Below, one piece after another: positions 6,815 through 9,369 of a stretch of 9,369 nucleotides of DNA (within the stretch, counting starts at the first letter, position 1; each line of letters begins with the position of its first letter). A program made the position numbers and the translations under genes. Source of the DNA: Chitinophagaceae bacterium (GTDB lineage Bacteria; Bacteroidota; Bacteroidia; Chitinophagales; Chitinophagaceae). The notes under the pieces are model-generated. The model did no database searches and was not told where the DNA came from. It saw only the letters and a list, made by a program, of their open reading frames with translations. The stretch lies in contig JAFMJX010000060.1 of NCBI GenBank assembly GCA_017853235.1, positions 1 through 9,369 on the forward strand, read 5' to 3'.

Positions 6815-7378
6815 ATGCATCAATTATTAGTGTGGTGGTTTTTTACGGTGAAGGGATGGAGAATTAAAGGAACGTTTCCATTCCATTTAAAAAAAGCGGT
6901 ATATATTGTTGCACCACATACCCATAGTATTGACTTTTTTTTAGGTTTAGCGATTCGCAAAAAAATGCATTTTGAGTTTATTCGTTTTCTTGGAAAAAAA
7001 GAACTTTTTATACCACCATTTAGCTGGATCTTACATTCCTTGGGGTGTTCTCCCGTGGATCGTTCTACCAACAACAACCTAGTGGATCAGGTCGTTCAAA
7101 AATTCAAGGAAAATGAAACCTTTCACCTGGCTTTATCTCCAGAGGGCACCCGAAAGAAAGTGTACAAACTAAAATCCGGTTTTTATCATATTGCCAAAAA
7201 GGCCCAAGTTCCAGTGGTCATGGTGGGGTTGGATTTTTTCAAACGAGAAGTGGTTTTTGCAGAATCATTTATGTTAAGTGATGACGAACGCGCAGACAAA
7301 CGTAAAATCGTTGACTTTTTTAAGGATTTTAAAGGATACGTCCCCGAATATGGCATTACGAGTGACATTGAATGTTAA
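6815..7378 (+). CDS. 1-acyl-sn-glycerol-3-phosphate acyltransferase-like (PlsC/LPLAT family)
   Basis: This 187-residue protein belongs to the lysophospholipid acyltransferase (PlsC-like) superfamily, which moves acyl chains from acyl-ACP or acyl-CoA to a lysolipid at the inner membrane. Motif I is the HX4D pair H35-D40 in APHTHSIDF; motif II falls in FLGKKELF (58-65); motif III in GCSPVDR (77-83); and SPEGTR (108-113) supplies the EGTR acyl-acceptor signature. PVVMVGLDF (133-141) matches motif IV. It is shorter than E. coli PlsC (245) but matches the compact acyltransferases common in Bacteroidota, and all blocks are present. The exact acceptor, lysophosphatidate or another lysolipid, cannot be told. 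It begins 64 bp after mnmH; an imperfect TATCTTTA (6793-6800) could be a weak promoter, or it may be co-transcribed. A run of eight T lies in the motif I region (6935-6942) without disrupting the frame. Confidence 0.87.
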   Translation: MHQLLVWWFFTVKGWRIKGTFPFHLKKAVYIVAPHTHSIDFFLGLAIRKKMHFEFIRFLGKKELFIPPFSWILHSLGCSPVDRSTNNNLVDQVVQKFKENETFHLALSPEGTRKKVYKLKSGFYHIAKKAQVPVVMVGLDFFKREVVFAESFMLSDDERADKRKIVDFFKDFKGYVPEYGITSDIEC

Positions 7379-7404
7379 GGAAATGCTGATTTTTTAAATT
7401 TGTT

Positions 7405-7434
7405 TTTGGACTCTAAACTATATTCTTATTTTTG
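7405..7434 (+). promoter_or_regulatory. Strong Bacteroidota-type promoter of the OmpA-domain lipoprotein gene
   Basis: A TTTG -33 element (7405-7408, within TTTTTG) is followed after exactly 18 bp by TATTTTTG (7427-7434), a full match to the Bacteroidota -7 consensus TAnnTTTG. Transcription should start near 7441, giving a leader of about 40 nt. The leader's last part is A-rich (aataaaaacagatacagt) with no Shine-Dalgarno, a pattern usual for highly expressed genes of the phylum. It is the only promoter in the window with both elements and normal spacing. Confidence 0.65.
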
Positions 7435-7481
7435 TGAAAGCCTTTGGCTCATTTATTTAAACTAATAAAAACAGATACAGT

Positions 7482-8372
7482 ATGAAAAGTAAAATTTTTT
7501 TAGCGCTTGCAGTGGTTTGTCTTGGTGCTTATTCTTGTGTTAGCCCTAAAAAATTACAAGAAGCAGAAGCTAAGTATGGCCAATTAAATGGTGCTTATGC
7601 TGAATTACAAGGAAAATATCGTGATGTGCAAGATGAAATTGCAAAAGCAAAAGCAGAGCAAGATAAAAATGCTTTTAAATCAAAATCTTTACAATCTACT
7701 ATAGATGATTTAAACAAACAAATTGACTTTTTAAAAGCCAATAACAATGTAGTGTTGAATCAATTAAAAGACATGTCAGTGGTAACTGGCTCTCAAGCAG
7801 AAAGTATCAAAAAGTCTTTAGAAAACATTGGTGCTAAGGATATGTACATCCAAGATTTACAAGGTTCTATGGCACGCAAGGATTCTTTAAACATGGCCTT
7901 GGTCATGAACTTAAAAGGTGCCATTGGTGACTTAAACGACAAAGACATCAATATTAAAGTAGAAAAAGGAGTGGTATATGTGGATATCTCTGATAAATTA
8001 TTATTCAAGAGCGGAAGCTTTACTGTAACAGATAAAGCAAATGTGGTATTGGGTAAAGTAGCCAAGGTATTAGCAGCACAACCAAGCATTGAATTTTTAG
8101 TTGAAGGTCATACCGATTCTAAACAATTATTGGGATCTGGTAACTTAATGGAAGATAACTGGGACTTATCTGTAAAGCGTGCTACTACCATTGTACGTAT
8201 TTTACAAGAAAAATACGGTATCGATCCAAAACGTATGACTGCAGCTGGTCGTAGCGAATACATGCCAGTAGCAGCTAATGATACTCCCGAAAACAGAGCG
8301 GCTAACCGCAGAACTAGAATTGTAATCTTGCCTCAATTAGATCAATTCTTTAAATTATTAGAAAGAAAATAA
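7482..8372 (+). CDS. OmpA family lipoprotein with coiled-coil stalk
   Basis: The 296-residue protein starts with a signal peptide (MKSKIFLALAVVCLGAYSC) and a probable lipid-modified Cys19; the lipobox AYSC is loose. Residues 20-135 are charged and helix-prone, rich in Ala, Lys, Gln and Glu, and likely form a coiled-coil stalk. An OmpA/MotB C-terminal domain follows (about 157-285). VEGHTD (207-212) and LSVKRA (229-234) supply D212 and R233, equivalent to the diaminopimelate-binding Asp and Arg of AbOmpA, and NRAANRRTRI (271-280) closes the domain. It should anchor in the outer membrane by lipid and grip peptidoglycan, acting as an envelope tether. No acidic surface-export signal follows the Cys, so a periplasm-facing position is likely. 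Its own strong promoter and double terminator suggest an abundant, separately transcribed product. There is no beta-barrel, so it is not OmpA itself; Pal-like tethering is the nearest role. Confidence 0.9.
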   Translation: MKSKIFLALAVVCLGAYSCVSPKKLQEAEAKYGQLNGAYAELQGKYRDVQDEIAKAKAEQDKNAFKSKSLQSTIDDLNKQIDFLKANNNVVLNQLKDMSVVTGSQAESIKKSLENIGAKDMYIQDLQGSMARKDSLNMALVMNLKGAIGDLNDKDINIKVEKGVVYVDISDKLLFKSGSFTVTDKANVVLGKVAKVLAAQPSIEFLVEGHTDSKQLLGSGNLMEDNWDLSVKRATTIVRILQEKYGIDPKRMTAAGRSEYMPVAANDTPENRAANRRTRIVILPQLDQFFKLLERK

Positions 8373-8382
8373 GCACTTAAAT

Positions 8383-8403
8383 AAAATCTCAAAAAAGATT
8401 TTT
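8383..8403 (+). terminator. Weak first hairpin after the OmpA-domain gene
   Basis: AAAATCT (8383-8389) pairs with AGATTTT (8396-8402) around a CAAAAA loop, with five T at 8399-8403. It begins 11 bp after the stop. The stem is AT-rich and probably a weak terminator or a 3'-end protecting hairpin placed before the main one. Confidence 0.4.
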
Positions 8404-8429
8404 AAAAAATTTGTTTTGTCATTTTATTC

Positions 8430-8462
8430 AAAAACCCTGTCTCAAAAAGACGGGGTTTTTTT
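8430..8462 (+). terminator. Rho-independent terminator of the OmpA-domain gene
   Basis: A 13-bp stem pairs 8430-8442 (AAAAACCCTGTCT) with 8448-8460 (AGACGGGGTTTTT), containing a single U-G wobble at 8438/8452 and a 5-nt loop CAAAA. A run of seven T (8456-8462) follows the GC-rich part. The leading A-run would let it also work partly from the opposite strand, although no minus-strand gene needs it. It isolates the lipoprotein transcript from the helicase gene. Confidence 0.9.
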
Positions 8463-8520
8463 ATGCAACTTTGTTTTCCCCAAGGCATAAAAATGTAACT
8501 AGTCAACGTATCTTCGTTGC

Positions 8521-9369
8521 ATGCAAGCATATTTGAATGGATTAAATGATCGTCAACAGGAAGCCGTATTACACATCAACGGACCCTTAATGATTATTGC
8601 CGGGGCGGGAAGTGGAAAAACAAAAGTATTGACCAGTCGCATTGCGCACCTAATGCATAGTGGCGTAGATTCCTTTAATATTTTAGCGCTCACTTTTACA
8701 AATAAGGCAGCTAAGGAAATGAAAGAGCGTGTTGAAAAAATATTAGGTAATAGTGAGGCGCGCAATTTATACATTGGCACTTTTCATAGCGTATTTGCAA
8801 GACTATTAAGAGCGGAAGCTTCTAAATTAGGCTACCCACAAAGCTTTACCATTTATGATACGGATGATTCAAGATCTGTGCTTAAGGCGGTTATTAATGA
8901 TATGGGTTTAGACGATAAACATTATAAACCCAATATTGTACACAACAGAATCTCTTCTGCCAAAAACGCTTTAATGGGTCCGGTGGAATATGCAATGAAT
9001 ACTTTTATTCAACAAGAAGATGCAAGATCTAAACGTCCTGCAATTGGAGAAATTTACGCTGCATATGCTGCAAGATGTTTTAAAAACGGCGCAATGGATT
9101 TTGATGACTTGCTCTTCAAAATGCATGAGCTACTTCGTGACTACCCAGAAGTATTACATAAGTACCAACACAAGTTTAAGTACTTATTAATTGATGAGTA
9201 TCAGGATACCAACCCCGTGCAATATCAAATTGCAAAACTACTTGCTGCAGTACATGAAAATATTTGTGTAGTGGGTGATGACGCACAAAGTATTTATAGT
9301 TTTCGTGGTGCTACCATCGAAAATATTTTACAGTTTCAAAAAGATTATGATGATGTGAAGTTGGTGAAA
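8521..9369 (+). CDS. PcrA/UvrD-type superfamily 1A ATP-dependent DNA helicase, 3' truncated
   Basis: The first 283 residues of a 3'-5' DNA helicase of the UvrD/PcrA/Rep group, which unwinds DNA during excision and mismatch repair and clears blocked forks. The frame stays open to the last base; full proteins are about 700-780 residues, so most of domain 1B/2 lies outside. Helicase motifs appear in order: Q motif LNDRQQEAV (8-16), Walker A AGAGSGKT (27-34), motif Ia LTFTNKAAKEM (57-67), Ib GTFHS (86-90), MDFDDLL (192-198), Walker B/motif II LLIDEYQDT (222-230) and motif III VVGDDAQSIYSFRGA (250-264). The ATG at 8521 is the first start after an in-frame TAG at 8500-8502 and fits the family N-terminus. 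No clear promoter is seen; TATCTTCG (8509-8516) is an imperfect -7 box too close to the ATG. PcrA and UvrD cannot be told apart from this part. Confidence 0.95.
   Translation, partial: MQAYLNGLNDRQQEAVLHINGPLMIIAGAGSGKTKVLTSRIAHLMHSGVDSFNILALTFTNKAAKEMKERVEKILGNSEARNLYIGTFHSVFARLLRAEASKLGYPQSFTIYDTDDSRSVLKAVINDMGLDDKHYKPNIVHNRISSAKNALMGPVEYAMNTFIQQEDARSKRPAIGEIYAAYAARCFKNGAMDFDDLLFKMHELLRDYPEVLHKYQHKFKYLLIDEYQDTNPVQYQIAKLLAAVHENICVVGDDAQSIYSFRGATIENILQFQKDYDDVKLVK

Noticed and set aside
6935..6942. Run of eight T in the acyltransferase motif I region, a possible slippage or phase-variation site
   Set aside because: The run simply encodes Phe-Phe-Leu after the catalytic Asp, is matched by similar runs elsewhere in this AT-rich DNA, and a lipid-synthesis gene is an unlikely phase-variable locus.
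7793..8089. Open antisense frame of about 98 codons inside the OmpA-domain gene, and similar antisense frames inside GH3, fabG, the acyltransferase and the helicase
   Set aside because: They lie wholly within well-identified genes, have no recognisable domains or promoters, and are shadows of the coding strand.
1..9369. Search for a novel defence, mobile or biosynthetic system
   Set aside because: Every large reading frame belongs to a recognisable family of core or envelope function, and there are no direct repeat arrays, integrase or transposase genes, toxin-antitoxin pairs or long unexplained gaps.

Overview
The window looks like ordinary chromosomal DNA of an AT-rich member of the Bacteroidota, perhaps Chitinophagales (the order is a guess). 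The evidence is threefold. Starts lack Shine-Dalgarno sequences. Promoters resemble the Bacteroidota form (TTTG / TAnnTTTG). The protein set is typical of the phylum: a bacterial GH3-type acyl-adenylate enzyme, short-LID adenylate kinase, a DUF5690-like membrane protein, and an OmpA-domain lipoprotein. I see no rRNA, tRNA, CRISPR array, insertion sequence, phage gene or obvious horizontally acquired block.

Layout. Positions 2-1216 hold the 3' part of a GH3-family gene, cut by the window start, followed after 34 bp by fabG (1251-2006). fabG converges on adk (2016-2591, minus). Their stop codons lie symmetrically inside a perfect 23-bp palindrome. adk is divergent from a secreted msrB (2714-3250, plus). 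msrB converges on, and overlaps by 43 bp, a twelve-helix DUF5690-like membrane protein (3208-4470, minus). Divergent from that runs a plus-strand group: a MurG-like GT-B glycosyltransferase (4553-5662), mnmH/selU overlapping it by one base (5662-6750), and, 64 bp on, a small PlsC-type acyltransferase (6815-7378). A strong Bacteroidota promoter then drives an OmpA-domain lipoprotein (7482-8372), closed by tandem hairpins of which the second is a textbook Rho-independent terminator. The window ends inside a PcrA/UvrD-type helicase (8521 onward). No gap exceeds 150 bp.

Function. The genes are mostly independent housekeeping functions: fatty acid elongation (FabG), nucleotide balance (Adk), envelope methionine repair (MsrB), tRNA wobble selenation (MnmH), lipid acylation (PlsC-like), peptidoglycan anchoring (OmpA domain) and DNA repair (PcrA/UvrD). 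I found no convincing new multi-gene system. The points worth a second look are structural (the stop-codon palindrome, the antisense overlap across the MsrB catalytic Cys codon, the tandem terminators) or concern proteins of poorly known function (GH3, DUF5690-like, and the glycosyltransferase coupled to mnmH).
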